Source: JBIOWF01 sp044868295 | Lineage (GTDB): Bacteria; Actinomycetota; Actinomycetes; Streptosporangiales; Streptosporangiaceae | DNA: 21,193 nucleotides | Direction: 5' to 3' | NCBI GenBank assembly: GCA_044868295.1 | Contig: JBIOWF010000135.1 | Span: 1-21,193, forward strand | Notes under the pieces: generated by a model | Database searches by the model: none | Seen by the model: only the letters and a program-made list of their open reading frames with translations | Told to the model about the DNA's origin: nothing | In this document: piece by piece, positions 1-6,750 of the stretch | Layout: every line of letters starts with the position of its first letter | Numbering within the stretch: the stretch's first letter is position 1 | Made by a program: the position numbers and the translations under genes

Positions 1-2
1 AG

Positions 3-485
3 AGCGTCATCGACCTCGCGGGGCCTGCACGGGAGATCCCGTCGTGGCCGCTCCCGAATGTCCACGTCGGTGTCTCGGTCGAGAACCAGCAGTGGGCGGA
101 CATCCGTATTCCGGCGCTGCTGGAGACTCCGGCCGCGGTGCGGTTCGTCTCGGCTGAGCCGCTGCTCGGCCCGGTCGTCCTTCAAGACCACTGGGTCGGC
201 GCGGACCCGTACCGGCGTGACGAGCCGTCGCTGTCTTGGCTGATCGCGGGTGGTGAGTCCGGGCCTGGCTCGCGTCCGATGGACGTGGCGTGGGTCCGCG
301 ACCTGGTGAAGCAGTGCGACGGCACGCAGACCGCCGTGTTCGTCAAGCAGCTCGGCGCTGTGTGGGCGTCCGACATGTTCGTCAACGGCAGGTCCGTCGC
401 ATCCCAGGGCGACCGCAAGGGCGGCGGCTGGGATCACTGGCCGGCGGATCTGCGGGTGCGGGAGTTCCCGGCGGTGACGTTGTGA
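3..485 (+). CDS. DUF5131 (phage Gp37/Gp68) family protein, 3' part
   Basis: The reading frame is open from the window edge, so the start lies upstream; about 160 C-terminal residues are present. The visible part matches the DUF5131 (phage Gp37/Gp68) family: a segment reading VHVGVSVENQQWADIRIPAL, then RFVSAEPLLGPV, then an AGGESGPGSRPM stretch and a FVKQLG block near the end. Members of this family are widespread in phages and plasmids and resemble the C-terminal part of radical SAM-like proteins, but their reaction is not established. The N-terminal Cys-rich part that would show a cluster-binding motif is outside the window. The stop codon shares one base with the next start (TGATG), suggesting coupled translation. 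Confidence 0.85.
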   Translation, partial: SVIDLAGPAREIPSWPLPNVHVGVSVENQQWADIRIPALLETPAAVRFVSAEPLLGPVVLQDHWVGADPYRRDEPSLSWLIAGGESGPGSRPMDVAWVRDLVKQCDGTQTAVFVKQLGAVWASDMFVNGRSVASQGDRKGGGWDHWPADLRVREFPAVTL

Positions 486-832
486 TGCCGCCGTCTTGGC
501 CGTGGAGCCGCGTGGTGGTCGAGCCGGTCCAGGCCGACCCTGAGCAGGCCGAAGCGAACCAGGAGGCCGCGCGGGAGGAAGCCGTCCTGCTTCAGACGAT
601 TGCCGCAGCGGCCGGGCTGGAGCCGATGACCGCGGTGTCCCGGATGGTGCCCGAGACGTACCACCCGGCGTCGGTGAAGACGAGCTTCGAGCAGACGGCC
701 GACGCTGTGGTCGACCGTGAGGCGGCGGTGCTCGCTGAGCTGGCGGACGCGACGGTCACGTACGGGTCTCCGTTGGCTGCGGCGCAAGCACTGTTCGGCT
801 CCCACTCCGGGAAGCCGCTCAGGAGCGGCTGA
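485..832 (+). CDS. Hypothetical protein, 115 aa, coupled to the DUF5131 gene
   Basis: This is an unrecognised 115-residue protein. The ATG at 485 shares its A with the preceding TGA, which favours this start over longer in-frame options reaching back into the upstream gene. The product is acidic and alanine-rich, with a probable helical segment around residues 20-40 (many Glu, Ala and Gln) and another around 75-100. It has no cysteines, membrane segment or known motif. It is followed by about 145 bases without a gene, containing the palindrome TTGATCAA at 921-928 but no convincing promoter. Its function is unknown; location suggests an accessory phage gene. Confidence 0.6.
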   Translation: MPPSWPWSRVVVEPVQADPEQAEANQEAAREEAVLLQTIAAAAGLEPMTAVSRMVPETYHPASVKTSFEQTADAVVDREAAVLAELADATVTYGSPLAAAQALFGSHSGKPLRSG

Positions 833-978
833 GAGCTGCCGTAGGCGTCCGCAACCGGCATTCCTGGTGTCCCTGGGTCCTGTGAGGCGTAGAAGCGATC
901 TCAGGGCCGCGAACTCCAGTTTGATCAAGCTCGACATATCGGACCAGAAACACAAGATCTCAACGAGAAAGGGAACTC

Positions 979-1488
979 GTGATCGACGTAGAGAACGACC
1001 TCAAGCGGGAGTTGGCCAAGGCCCGCGAAGCGCTCGAAGCGTCGCGCGCCCACCTGGCCGCTCACGCCGAGGCGAACGCCGCCCTGCACGTCGCAGCCAA
1101 CGTCATGTACTCGCCGCTGCACGCAAAGGTCGTCGCGGCCATCGCAGGAATTGACCACGCGCTGGCCCGACACAACGACGCTCAGCCAGATGAGGAAGGT
1201 CGGCCGCTGCCGACGCTCGACCATCGGACGCGCCTGGGCGCTCTGGCCGCGATCCTTGCCGACCTCGACCGGTGCATCCACGGCCGCCACGAAGGCGACA
1301 CCTGCGCAGAATGCGGCGGACCGAGCAAGGGCAACCCAAACTTTCGTACCGGCCAGGTGATCGGGTACGGCCTGTACGCCGACCAGATCGTGATGCCTCC
1401 TCGCGAACGCCGGTCAGAGCCTCGCGCGTGGCGGCCGAAGTATCAGCCCGCAGCCGAGGCGTCTGAGCCGGTTCCCGCAGACAGCTAA
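979..1488 (+). CDS. Hypothetical zinc-ribbon-containing phage protein, 169 aa
   Basis: The GTG start at 979 has a purine-rich ribosome-binding site (gagaaaggga, 965-974). The first 60 residues are strongly helical and probably form a short coiled coil (an EREL-type run rich in Lys, Arg, Glu and Ala). In the middle is a likely metal site: C99, H101, C109 and C112, the last two in a CAECGG motif, followed by SKGNPNFRTGQ. Similar HGRHEGDTCxECGG patterns occur in small actinophage proteins of unknown role. It is the first gene after a gap of about 145 bases, so it may begin a transcription unit. No catalytic motif is seen. Confidence 0.7.
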   Translation: MIDVENDLKRELAKAREALEASRAHLAAHAEANAALHVAANVMYSPLHAKVVAAIAGIDHALARHNDAQPDEEGRPLPTLDHRTRLGALAAILADLDRCIHGRHEGDTCAECGGPSKGNPNFRTGQVIGYGLYADQIVMPPRERRSEPRAWRPKYQPAAEASEPVPADS

Positions 1489-1495
1489 CCCACCC

Positions 1496-1524
1496 TGGCC
1501 CGCCTGTCGTGTACGGGCGGGCCA
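1496..1524 (+). terminator. GC-rich stem-loop between two genes
   Basis: A perfect 9-base-pair stem (TGGCCCGCC 1496-1504 with GGCGGGCCA 1516-1524) encloses an 11-base loop, starting eight bases after the stop at 1488. There is no T-run after it, so it could be a weak actinobacterial terminator, an RNA-stabilising hairpin, or both. It is 24 bases upstream of the next start and does not include the ribosome-binding site. Confidence 0.45.
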
Positions 1525-1548
1525 CCCGACAACCCGAAAGGCTCAACG

Positions 1549-1953
1549 ATGACAAACCAGACCGAACCCGAGCCCCGTGAGACCGGCGCGGCTGGCGTCG
1601 GCATGCCCGCGCTCATCCACCTCGACGCGTTTGGCCGGGAGATCGAAGAGGCGTTCGGCTACCTCCCGTACCTCGTCGGATCGGCCGCGCGCGGCAAGGT
1701 GTGGCGGGACGTCGACGTGCGGCTGATGCTCCCGGATGAGAAGTTCGACGCCCTGTTCCCTCAGTCGCCCGGCCGGGTGAACGGCCGGTGGGCGCTGCTG
1801 TGCGCGGCGATCAGCGAACTCGGCCGGAAGCGCACGGGCCTGCCGATCGACTTCCAGATCCAGCGGACCAGCGACGCCAACGAGCGGTACGGCGGCGTCC
1901 GGCACGCGATCGGCATGCACGCGATCGGCATGCACGCGTTTTGGTCCGCCTGA
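1549..1953 (+). CDS. Putative nucleotidyltransferase-fold protein, 134 aa
   Basis: The ATG at 1549 follows the site cgaaaggc. The protein has the layout of a minimal polymerase-beta-type nucleotidyltransferase: a hydrophobic strand leading to G44-S45 (YLVGSAARG), then D54 and D56 in WRDVDVRLM, and a third carboxylate D101 in LPIDFQIQ. These three acids in this order are the usual metal-binding set of the fold. The spacing from GS to DxD is about nine residues, as in the family. There is no partner such as a HEPN protein next to it, so a MntA/HepT-type toxin-antitoxin pair is not supported. The C-terminus carries a short internal duplication (HAIGM repeated). The substrate is unknown and the fold assignment rests on motif reading alone. 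Confidence 0.6.
   Translation: MTNQTEPEPRETGAAGVGMPALIHLDAFGREIEEAFGYLPYLVGSAARGKVWRDVDVRLMLPDEKFDALFPQSPGRVNGRWALLCAAISELGRKRTGLPIDFQIQRTSDANERYGGVRHAIGMHAIGMHAFWSA
1902..1938 (+). repeat. 15-bp tandem repeat, 2.5 copies, inside the nucleotidyltransferase-like gene
   Basis: The unit gcacgcgatcggcat occurs at 1902-1916 and 1917-1931, followed by the first seven bases of a third copy. Because 15 is a multiple of three it keeps frame and adds a five-residue duplication near the C-terminus. It looks like a recent slippage product. Confidence 0.9.
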
Positions 1954-1985
1954 CCTGCCCACCCAACCCCCGAAAGGACCCTCCG

Positions 1986-2474
1986 ATGGGACGCTCAAGC
2001 GACGCCATCCTCGCCTACGGCTACGACCTAGGCGGCGGCGACGAAGAATGGAAAATCCACCAGACCGACGAGTACGGATCCATCCGCCCCGACCAATTCA
2101 CCTGGTACGACGAAGACGACGAGGACGGCTCCGTCGAGTTCATCGAGCAGGCGGAAAATCGGCTCCTTGTCGCATCCGGGTTCACCGAAACCGACTGGGA
2201 GGTGGACGGCTACTTCGCGCGCAAGCGTGAAGCGAAAGAACGCCTCGGCGTCAAATTCCGCACGTACTGCTCGGGTGAGGATTCGATGTATGTACTTGCG
2301 GCGAAGGTCATCACCGTCAGCTGGGGCGACAGCGAACTGCTCGACCTGCCCGCGCTCATGAGCGAGCCCGCCGAGAACGGATGGGACGAGAAGCTCCGCG
2401 CCGCGATCGAGGTGTTGGGGATCACACCGAAGCAGGAGCAGCCCGGCTGGGTCCTCTGCTCCTACTGGGGCTGA
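1986..2474 (+). CDS. Hypothetical acidic phage protein, 162 aa
   Basis: The ATG at 1986 sits behind a good ribosome-binding site (cgaaagga, 1971-1978). The first third is rich in Asp, Glu and Gly, with a DEDDED run around residues 42-47. The middle carries a basic helical stretch (YFARKREAKERLGVKF) and a hydrophobic strand pair (MYVLAAKVITVSWG). The C-terminal part has a helix and ends in GWVLCSYWG. No enzyme motif, zinc site or membrane segment is visible. Proteins of this look are common among actinophage accessory genes, but no function is assigned. Confidence 0.7.
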   Translation: MGRSSDAILAYGYDLGGGDEEWKIHQTDEYGSIRPDQFTWYDEDDEDGSVEFIEQAENRLLVASGFTETDWEVDGYFARKREAKERLGVKFRTYCSGEDSMYVLAAKVITVSWGDSELLDLPALMSEPAENGWDEKLRAAIEVLGITPKQEQPGWVLCSYWG

Positions 2475-2479
2475 TCTCG

Positions 2480-2746
2480 ATGACCCTCGACGAAGCGATC
2501 AAGCAGCTCTCCGACCTCCGCGACGAGCTCGGCGGCGACGTCCTCGTGGTGCTCGCCAAGGACGGCGAAGGCAACGGGTTCAGCCCAGCCGCCGAGATCG
2601 AGCACGCCATGTACGAGGCGGACTCCACCTACTCGGGTGAGCGGTACATGACCGAGGCGGAGCGCCAGGCCGAAGACGACCCGGACGACTACGACGAAGC
2701 ACCCGAAGACGCGGTCCCGGCCGTGTTCGTCTGGCCCACCAACTAG
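2480..2746 (+). CDS. Small acidic phage protein, 88 aa
   Basis: The ATG at 2480 is five bases after the previous stop. The N-terminus (LDEAIKQLSDL, then GGDVLVVLAKDGEGNGFSP) matches a common type of small phage protein in which a helix is followed by a strand and a D-x-EGNxFSP turn; the role of that type is unknown. The C-terminal half is extremely acidic (runs of Asp and Glu around residues 58-75) and ends in a hydrophobic VPAVFVWP strand. Strong acidity can indicate a DNA-mimic or a protein-binding surface, but nothing here proves that. Confidence 0.7.
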   Translation: MTLDEAIKQLSDLRDELGGDVLVVLAKDGEGNGFSPAAEIEHAMYEADSTYSGERYMTEAERQAEDDPDDYDEAPEDAVPAVFVWPTN

Positions 2747-2755
2747 GAGTGACCC

Positions 2756-3316
2756 ATGACCAAGATCTTTTACGACTGCGAGTTCCTCGAAGACGGGGAG
2801 CGCATCCACCTGATCTCCATCGGCATGGTCTCAGAGGACGGTCGTCAGCTCTACGCCGTCAACCGGGACATGCCGGTCAGGCGGATCGCGAAGGACGACT
2901 GGCTGATGGCCAACGTGGTCCCGTTGCTGCCGCGCCTTCACGGCGACGCTCGCCTCAACGCTGGCTGGGGAAACCCGCTGGCCCTCGACTGGAGCCACCC
3001 GGCGATCAAGTCCCACACGGCCATCGCGGACGAGGTCCGGGACTTCGTCCTCGCCACACCCGAAGTCGAGCTGTGGGGCTGGTATTCGGCCTACGACCAC
3101 GTCGCTCTCTGCCAGTTGTGGGGCCGCATGATCGACCTCCCGGAAGGCGTCCCGATGTTCACCAACGACCTCAAGCAGGAGGCCGCGCGGCTGGGCGACC
3201 CCGAGATGCCGAAGCAGGAGGCAGGCGAACACAACGCCCTCGCCGATGCCTGGCATAACCGGCTGATGTCGGAGTTCCTGATCGTCGAACGCCGTAAGAA
3301 GGAGGTTGGCCGATGA
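2756..3316 (+). CDS. RNase AS-like DEDDh 3'-5' exoribonuclease
   Basis: This 186-residue protein fits the Rv2179c-like 3'-5' exoribonuclease (RNase AS) branch of the DEDD superfamily. The four acidic catalytic positions are visible: D7 and E9 in the FYDCEF strand, D114 in WYSAYDHVALCQLWG, and D164 in the EHNALADA block, where H159 supplies the DEDDh-type histidine. The length is close to the roughly 170 residues usual for the family. Known members degrade poly(A)-containing RNA with two divalent metal ions. In a phage it could act in RNA turnover or host take-over, which is inference. The start follows aggagtgaccc. Its stop overlaps the next start by four bases, and it opens the long coupled gene chain. 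Confidence 0.85.
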   Translation: MTKIFYDCEFLEDGERIHLISIGMVSEDGRQLYAVNRDMPVRRIAKDDWLMANVVPLLPRLHGDARLNAGWGNPLALDWSHPAIKSHTAIADEVRDFVLATPEVELWGWYSAYDHVALCQLWGRMIDLPEGVPMFTNDLKQEAARLGDPEMPKQEAGEHNALADAWHNRLMSEFLIVERRKKEVGR

Positions 3317-3609
3317 CAACCCGATTCCGTAAGCGTCCCGTAGAGGTCGAAGCCGTGCAATGGACCGGCGACAACGCCGACGAGGTGAAGGCGTTCGTCG
3401 GGCTCCGAGACAACGGCGAGTCCCGGTTCCTGCTCCCCAGCGAGATCACCGGAGTTTGGGAGGACGCCCACGTCTACGACGAGCTGCACGACACGTGGGT
3501 GACCGTCTACGTCGGCCAGTGGGTGGTGAAAGGCGTGCGCGGCGAGTTCTATCCGATCGATCAGACCGTGCTGGATGAGACGTACGAGCCGGTGGAGGCC
3601 ACCCGATGA
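3313..3609 (+). CDS. Phage 'KGVxGEFYP' domain protein, 98 aa
   Basis: The protein has the pattern of a very common phage family: an N-terminal RKRPVEVEAVQWTGDN block (residues 6-21), a helix, and the C-terminal VGQWVVKGVRGEFYPID (about 67-83) followed by YEPVE. The family is found in phages of many hosts; its function is unknown. A second, fused copy of the domain lies at 12510-13115. The first and last blocks are intact here, but the middle is divergent and lacks the IPTLEG strand seen in that copy. Start and upstream stop overlap as ATGA, and the downstream gene starts in the same way. Confidence 0.8.
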   Translation: MTTRFRKRPVEVEAVQWTGDNADEVKAFVGLRDNGESRFLLPSEITGVWEDAHVYDELHDTWVTVYVGQWVVKGVRGEFYPIDQTVLDETYEPVEATR

Positions 3610-3671
3610 CCGCGTTCAAGCCGTCCGACCTGGAGAGCGCTGTCCGCGAAGCTGTGGAGGGCGCCGAATGA
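3606..3671 (+). CDS. Very small ORF, 21 aa, coupled on both sides
   Basis: A 21-codon frame begins with an ATG that overlaps the previous stop (ATGA) and ends with a stop that overlaps the next ATG in the same way. The peptide (MTAFKPSDLESAVREAVEGA, ending in E) would be a single amphipathic helix. The double ATGA arrangement is the main support; without it the ORF would be indistinguishable from chance. It may be a true mini-protein or mainly a bridge keeping ribosomes moving through the operon. Confidence 0.4.
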   Translation: MTAFKPSDLESAVREAVEGAE

Positions 3672-3829
3672 CCGCGCCGATCCCAGCGGAAGCCGCCCAC
3701 GACGCGGAGAAGGACTTCGTGGCCACGGGCGCTGTCGTCTGTGCGGATTGTGGCATGCGAGTCCGGCCTCGCACTCTGGAGTCCCTGCCGCCGCACGGCT
3801 GCATGGAGAGGCAGGCGCAGAGCGCCTGA
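3668..3829 (+). CDS. Small zinc-finger-like protein, 53 aa
   Basis: The ATG at 3668 overlaps the preceding stop. The protein starts MTAPIPAEAAHDAE and then carries VCADCGMRVRPRT and later HGC, giving C25, C28, H43 and C45 as a plausible zinc site. The start resembles the next gene, whose readable part opens EIPAEAVQAA and continues to AIVCYTRCWAC. The two therefore look like a tandem duplication that has diverged. Function is unknown; a nucleic-acid or protein-binding zinc knuckle is the simplest reading. Confidence 0.6.
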   Translation: MTAPIPAEAAHDAEKDFVATGAVVCADCGMRVRPRTLESLPPHGCMERQAQSA

Positions 3830-4058
3830 GATCCCTGCGGAAGCCGTACAAGCCGCTATCGCGGAGGGCCGGGCGATCGTCTGCTACACCCGCTGCTGGG
3901 CCTGCCAGTTCGGCCACCACTTCGAACCACCCAAGGCCCACACGTGGATGGACGAGGAGGACGCCGAGCATGCCGGGCACGCGTGGCCGCTCCCCGACGA
4001 GGTAGCGGCGAAGAACCCGTGCGCCTGCCCCTGCGCGAAGGAGGCCGCCGATGCCTGA
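3741..4058 (+). CDS. Zinc-ribbon protein with uncertain start (possible +1 frameshift product)
   Basis: The conserved-looking part begins near 3828 with EIPAEAVQAAIAEGR, then carries CYTRCWACQFGHHF and ends with NPCACPCAKEAADA. The Cys and His residues suggest one or two metal sites. No ATG, GTG or TTG lies in frame between the upstream stop at 3829 and the domain; the nearest canonical starts are GTG at 3741 and 3750, both deep inside the neighbouring gene in another frame. Alternatives are a rare start such as ATC at 3831, or a +1 frameshift at GCC TGA G that would fuse it to the 53-residue protein upstream. The 3' end overlaps the next ATG by eight bases. Confidence 0.55.
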   Translation: MRIVACESGLALWSPCRRTAAWRGRRRAPEIPAEAVQAAIAEGRAIVCYTRCWACQFGHHFEPPKAHTWMDEEDAEHAGHAWPLPDEVAAKNPCACPCAKEAADA

Positions 4059-4398
4059 CACCTCGCCGCCCTGCCCGGACGCAGCCCAGCACGCCCCGCA
4101 CCCCAAGAAATACATCGCGCACGGCGAGTGGGCCGACCAAATGCTTCTCACCCACACGCAGCGCGAATGCCCCGGCTGCGGAAGGTGGGAGGTCTGGGTC
4201 CCGATCGCCCCGGCCAACCTGTATGCGCCCGCTGTCGCTGACAAGGACTGCACAAGCTGCGGCGCCTACATCGCGGAGGGCGCGCCCATCCGCACGGACG
4301 GCCGAGGCGGGTGGATCGGCGAATGCTGCCCCGCAACCGCCGTCGCGACACGCCCGGCGCCCGAGGGGAGGTGCCGTGCTATCCGCTTCCACATCTGA
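4051..4398 (+). CDS. Zinc-ribbon protein, 115 aa
   Basis: The ATG at 4051 overlaps the previous stop by eight bases. Two CxxC pairs are visible, C40/C43 in RECPGCGRWEVW and C67/C70 in KDCTSCGAYI, spaced as in a four-cysteine zinc ribbon. A further Cys pair lies at 92-93. The stretch GAYIAEGAPIRTDG is typical of ribbon-type beta hairpins. The C-terminus is basic and overlaps the next gene by 23 bases, the longest overlap in this chain, so the last few residues may be poorly constrained. No enzymatic motif is seen. Confidence 0.65.
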   Translation: MPDTSPPCPDAAQHAPHPKKYIAHGEWADQMLLTHTQRECPGCGRWEVWVPIAPANLYAPAVADKDCTSCGAYIAEGAPIRTDGRGGWIGECCPATAVATRPAPEGRCRAIRFHI

Positions 4399-4759
4399 GG
4401 CAGCCCTGCAGGCCGCTGTCCGCGCGGTGCTGGATCACCCGTGGGGCGACGGGCCACGTTCGGCCCACCGTGATCACATCTCCGACGCCGAGTGCGCGGT
4501 GTGCCGAAGGGATGTCGCTGCCGTCCTCGCTGTGGCTCTGCCTGCCGCCGCTCCGCTTCTCTCCGGAGCCCGGAAGAAGCCGCGCATCGTCTGCCCCGTC
4601 TGCGGCCGTGACGTGGTCCGGCGGGACGACGGGCGGCCGATCGTCCACTACCCGCCGACTGGCCGTACCGACCTAGCCTGCGGCGGCGAGATGACCGGCC
4701 GCTGCCGAGGCGGATGCCCGTGCAAGAAGCACCGCCCGAAAGGAGACGACCGTGGCTGA
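4376..4759 (+). CDS. Cysteine-rich putative zinc-binding protein, 127 aa
   Basis: The GTG at 4376 is chosen because it follows a strong ribosome-binding site (gaggggagg, 4363-4371); the frame is open further upstream but only over the preceding gene. The N-terminus is a helix (SEAALQAAVRAVLDHPW). Metal-binding candidates are C40/C43 (ECAVC), C73/C76 (IVCPVCGRDVV), and a C-terminal knuckle C102, C110, C114, C116 and H119 (RGGCPCKKH). A hydrophobic Ala/Leu segment lies at about 48-63 but is short and next to charged residues, so a membrane span is not claimed. Function is unknown. Confidence 0.65.
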   Translation: MLSASTSEAALQAAVRAVLDHPWGDGPRSAHRDHISDAECAVCRRDVAAVLAVALPAAAPLLSGARKKPRIVCPVCGRDVVRRDDGRPIVHYPPTGRTDLACGGEMTGRCRGGCPCKKHRPKGDDRG

Positions 4760-4916
4760 GTTGAGCTGCGATGGGCCACTGATCTGGTATGACGCCGGAG
4801 AATCGGCGATCTTGGAATGCGCCAGACCGGAATGCGACTACCTGATCGTCGCCGGGAACTTCAACGACGACCGCCACAACGACGCGCCCCTGCTACGGGA
4901 AGGGCTGGCGTCGTGA
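4752..4916 (+). CDS. Small hypothetical protein, 54 aa
   Basis: This short frame starts with GTG at 4752, overlapping the previous stop by eight bases, after the site gaaaggag (4739-4746). It ends in TGA sharing bases with the next GTG (GTGA). The product reads MAELSCDGPLIWYDAGESAI and then LECARPECDYLIV, giving C6, C23 and C28 as possible metal ligands. The exact stop/start couplings at both ends and a good ribosome-binding site support it as a real gene despite its size. Confidence 0.6.
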   Translation: MAELSCDGPLIWYDAGESAILECARPECDYLIVAGNFNDDRHNDAPLLREGLAS

Positions 4917-5203
4917 CCGACCTCACCCCGCAGCAGGTCATCGGAGAGGCCCTACACGCGGCGAACCCAAACCATCGCCGTGGCGCGCTGTACGACCGTC
5001 CGCAGTGCGGCTGCCAGCCAGACGCCCGGACCGTGCTGGCTGCTCTCGCAGAGCACGGCCTGGTCATCGTCCAGGCCGAGGACATCCGCTCAGTGCTCGG
5101 ACCCGATCCCGGCCTCATGGCCTACATCGAAGGCGGACGACGTCTTCTCGCGGCCATCGAGCCGCCCACCCCCACCGACGACAAGGAGACCAGCAATGGC
5201 TGA
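4913..5203 (+). CDS. Hypothetical phage protein, 96 aa
   Basis: The GTG at 4913 overlaps the preceding TGA (GTGA). The protein begins TDLTPQQVIGEALHAANP, has a CGC motif near residue 32-34, and continues with a helix-strand unit ARTVLAALAEHGLVIVQAEDI. This arrangement (a short Cys motif, then a VLAALAEHGLVIV-type segment) recurs in small actinophage proteins without a known role. The C-terminus is proline-rich and polar. The stop overlaps the next ATG by eight bases. Confidence 0.65.
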   Translation: MTDLTPQQVIGEALHAANPNHRRGALYDRPQCGCQPDARTVLAALAEHGLVIVQAEDIRSVLGPDPGLMAYIEGGRRLLAAIEPPTPTDDKETSNG

Positions 5204-5969
5204 CCACGCCCTCACCGAGCCCGTGGCTGAAGGCACCAAGGTCCTGCTTGCCCGCCGTATCCGGGAGCGTCTGCGGCTGCGTCTCGGCCCGAACGCCCTG
5301 TCCATGGCCCAGGCCGGGGCCGATGTCACGCTCAACCCGGACGAGGCCGACCAGGTCGCGGACGTGGCGTTGGAGATACTGACCGAACTCGGCCTGGCCG
5401 TCGTCCACGCCGACGACTCCACGCTTGCTGGCTTTGAGCCCCAGCCGACACGGGAACACCAACCTCAAAGTGCGGCCCAAAGCGCCCGCCAGCGGTACGC
5501 CGACGCCGTCTCTCAAGCCGAGTGCGAGAAGCAGCCCAAGTGCTCCGCGTGCATCGCGGACGCCGTGCTTGCCGTGCGGGACGCCGAGCTGGAGCAGCTG
5601 CGTGCCGATCTTGCGCAGTGCAATGGCCTCTGCCTCCGCGCCTCGGACGTGCTCGACGACATGAGCCGCGTCAATGGCAACCCTGTAGCCCGCGCTCACC
5701 GGTCATGCCCGCTGCATGGGGATCTGGAAGCCGCAGCGTGGGAACTCGATGCAGCGCTGACCACGGCAGAAGCCACCCTCGCCCGCGTTGCAGCCTTCCG
5801 CGACTACCTCGCAACCGCGACCGCAGACACGGAGACCGGCGCGCTCCTACTGAAAGTCGCGGCCAGCCTGCGCGACGTCTTGGACGGCGAGCACGTCCCT
5901 GCCGTCTCCGGCGATCACCTGGCCCTGCACGACGAGACAGAGGAGACCTGCACCCATGCCCACCCGTGA
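5196..5969 (+). CDS. Coiled-coil protein with Cys motifs and DHLALH tail, 257 aa
   Basis: The ATG at 5196 overlaps the previous stop. Residues 15-75 form a mixed helix-strand region (LGLAVVHADD). Residues 96-150 are helical with C110, C116, C119 (KCSACIADAVLAV) and C142/C146, and the segment AVRDAELEQLRADLAQ looks like a short coiled coil. A second helix carries TTAEATLARVAAFRDYL (about 189-205), a block shared with the next gene through 20 identical bases. The C-terminal tail GDHLALHDETEETCTH (239-254) is nearly the same as the tail of the protein at 7509-8009. The protein looks like a mosaic of small modules; no enzymatic function is visible. Confidence 0.7.
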   Translation: MADHALTEPVAEGTKVLLARRIRERLRLRLGPNALSMAQAGADVTLNPDEADQVADVALEILTELGLAVVHADDSTLAGFEPQPTREHQPQSAAQSARQRYADAVSQAECEKQPKCSACIADAVLAVRDAELEQLRADLAQCNGLCLRASDVLDDMSRVNGNPVARAHRSCPLHGDLEAAAWELDAALTTAEATLARVAAFRDYLATATADTETGALLLKVAASLRDVLDGEHVPAVSGDHLALHDETEETCTHAHP

Positions 5970-6369
5970 CGATCTGCCGCCGATGGAGCGGGCAGTCTCC
6001 AACGCCTTCGCCTCATGCGCCGACGCCGAAGAGTTCCTCGAACGTCTCGCCGACGCCGGCTACGACGTCGTCCCCACGGTCGAGCTGGCCGAGCTGCGCC
6101 GCGACGCCGTCCAAGCGTCTGTGCTGGCGGTGGGGATTGGTGAGCACTTCGCTGACTTCACGGCGGCCCAGGCGCGCGCCGAACGGGCGGAAGCCACCCT
6201 CGCCCGCGTCCGCGCCGCAACAGAGAAAGACCCTCCGATGGAGCGCTTTACGGCGTGCGCCGAGCCCAGCGAGTACGAGCACGGCTGGGCCGCCGCCATG
6301 GCCGCCATCGAGACCGCCCTGGACGGTCCTGCCGTCTCCGAGGAGCAGACCGGAGACGCCGATGCCTGA
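5956..6369 (+). CDS. Helical hypothetical protein, 137 aa
   Basis: The ATG at 5956 overlaps the previous gene by 14 bases. The product is mostly helical: an EEFLERLADAGYDVVPTVEL unit, then AQARAERAEATLARVRAA, whose EATLARV part repeats the module of the preceding gene. An in-frame internal ATG at 6238 is preceded by agaaagaccctccg, almost the same leader as before the gene at 1986, so a shorter product starting MERFTACAEP is possible. The end reads GDADA and its stop overlaps the next ATG by eight bases. Confidence 0.65.
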   Translation: MPTRDDLPPMERAVSNAFASCADAEEFLERLADAGYDVVPTVELAELRRDAVQASVLAVGIGEHFADFTAAQARAERAEATLARVRAATEKDPPMERFTACAEPSEYEHGWAAAMAAIETALDGPAVSEEQTGDADA

Positions 6370-6532
6370 CTGGTGGCGCTGCCCGAACAACCCGGCCTGC
6401 GCACATGCCGCGGCCTTTCACGACATCGAGGACCTCGAAGACGAGATCCCACGCTGCTGCGTCGAGGGCTGCCGCTGCGGCGCTCGCCCGTCCGAGACCG
6501 GGACGCCCGCAACCGAGGAGTCGACGCCGTGA
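6362..6532 (+). CDS. Small cysteine-rich protein, 56 aa
   Basis: The ATG at 6362 lies in the eight-base overlap ATGCCTGA. The first half carries WRCPNNPACAH and the middle CCVEGCRCG, giving about six cysteines and two or more histidines in 36 residues, consistent with one zinc site. Between them is an acidic helix (DIEDLEDEIP). The C-terminus is rich in Thr, Pro and Glu and is probably disordered. The stop overlaps the next GTG. Confidence 0.6.
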   Translation: MPDWWRCPNNPACAHAAAFHDIEDLEDEIPRCCVEGCRCGARPSETGTPATEESTP

Positions 6533-6750
6533 TCTCCCTTCTTGCCGACGAAACGACGCCGTGCGAGGCGAAGTGCCGCCGCTGCCATCGCCCCCTGAGT
6601 GAAGCCGAATCGCTGGGCTACTCGATCGGCCCGGTCTGCCGTAAGCGGTTGGGCATCGAAGGACGCCGCCGCTTACGGCTCGCCCGAGGCCGCTCGTGGG
6701 ACCAGATCGACGGCCAGGGCGACCTACTGACCGAACCCGAGGAGGACTGA
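6529..6750 (+). CDS. DUF6011 family zinc-binding protein
   Basis: The GTG at 6529 overlaps the preceding stop (GTGA). The protein has the DUF6011 signature: C16-x2-C19 (KCRRCHRPL), then SEAESLGYSIGPVCRKR with C37, where the spacing and the Ser/Gly-rich turn before the last Cys are characteristic. C12 may add the fourth ligand. Such proteins are small and common in actinophages and mobile elements; the zinc knuckle may bind nucleic acid but the role is not known. The C-terminal part is basic and then acidic. Confidence 0.8.
   Translation: MISLLADETTPCEAKCRRCHRPLSEAESLGYSIGPVCRKRLGIEGRRRLRLARGRSWDQIDGQGDLLTEPEED

Noticed and set aside
5522..6361. Upstream extension of the frame that ends at 6532
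   Set aside because: The upstream part overlaps two better-supported genes and translates into Arg/Pro-rich low complexity. Only the portion from ATG 6362 is retained.
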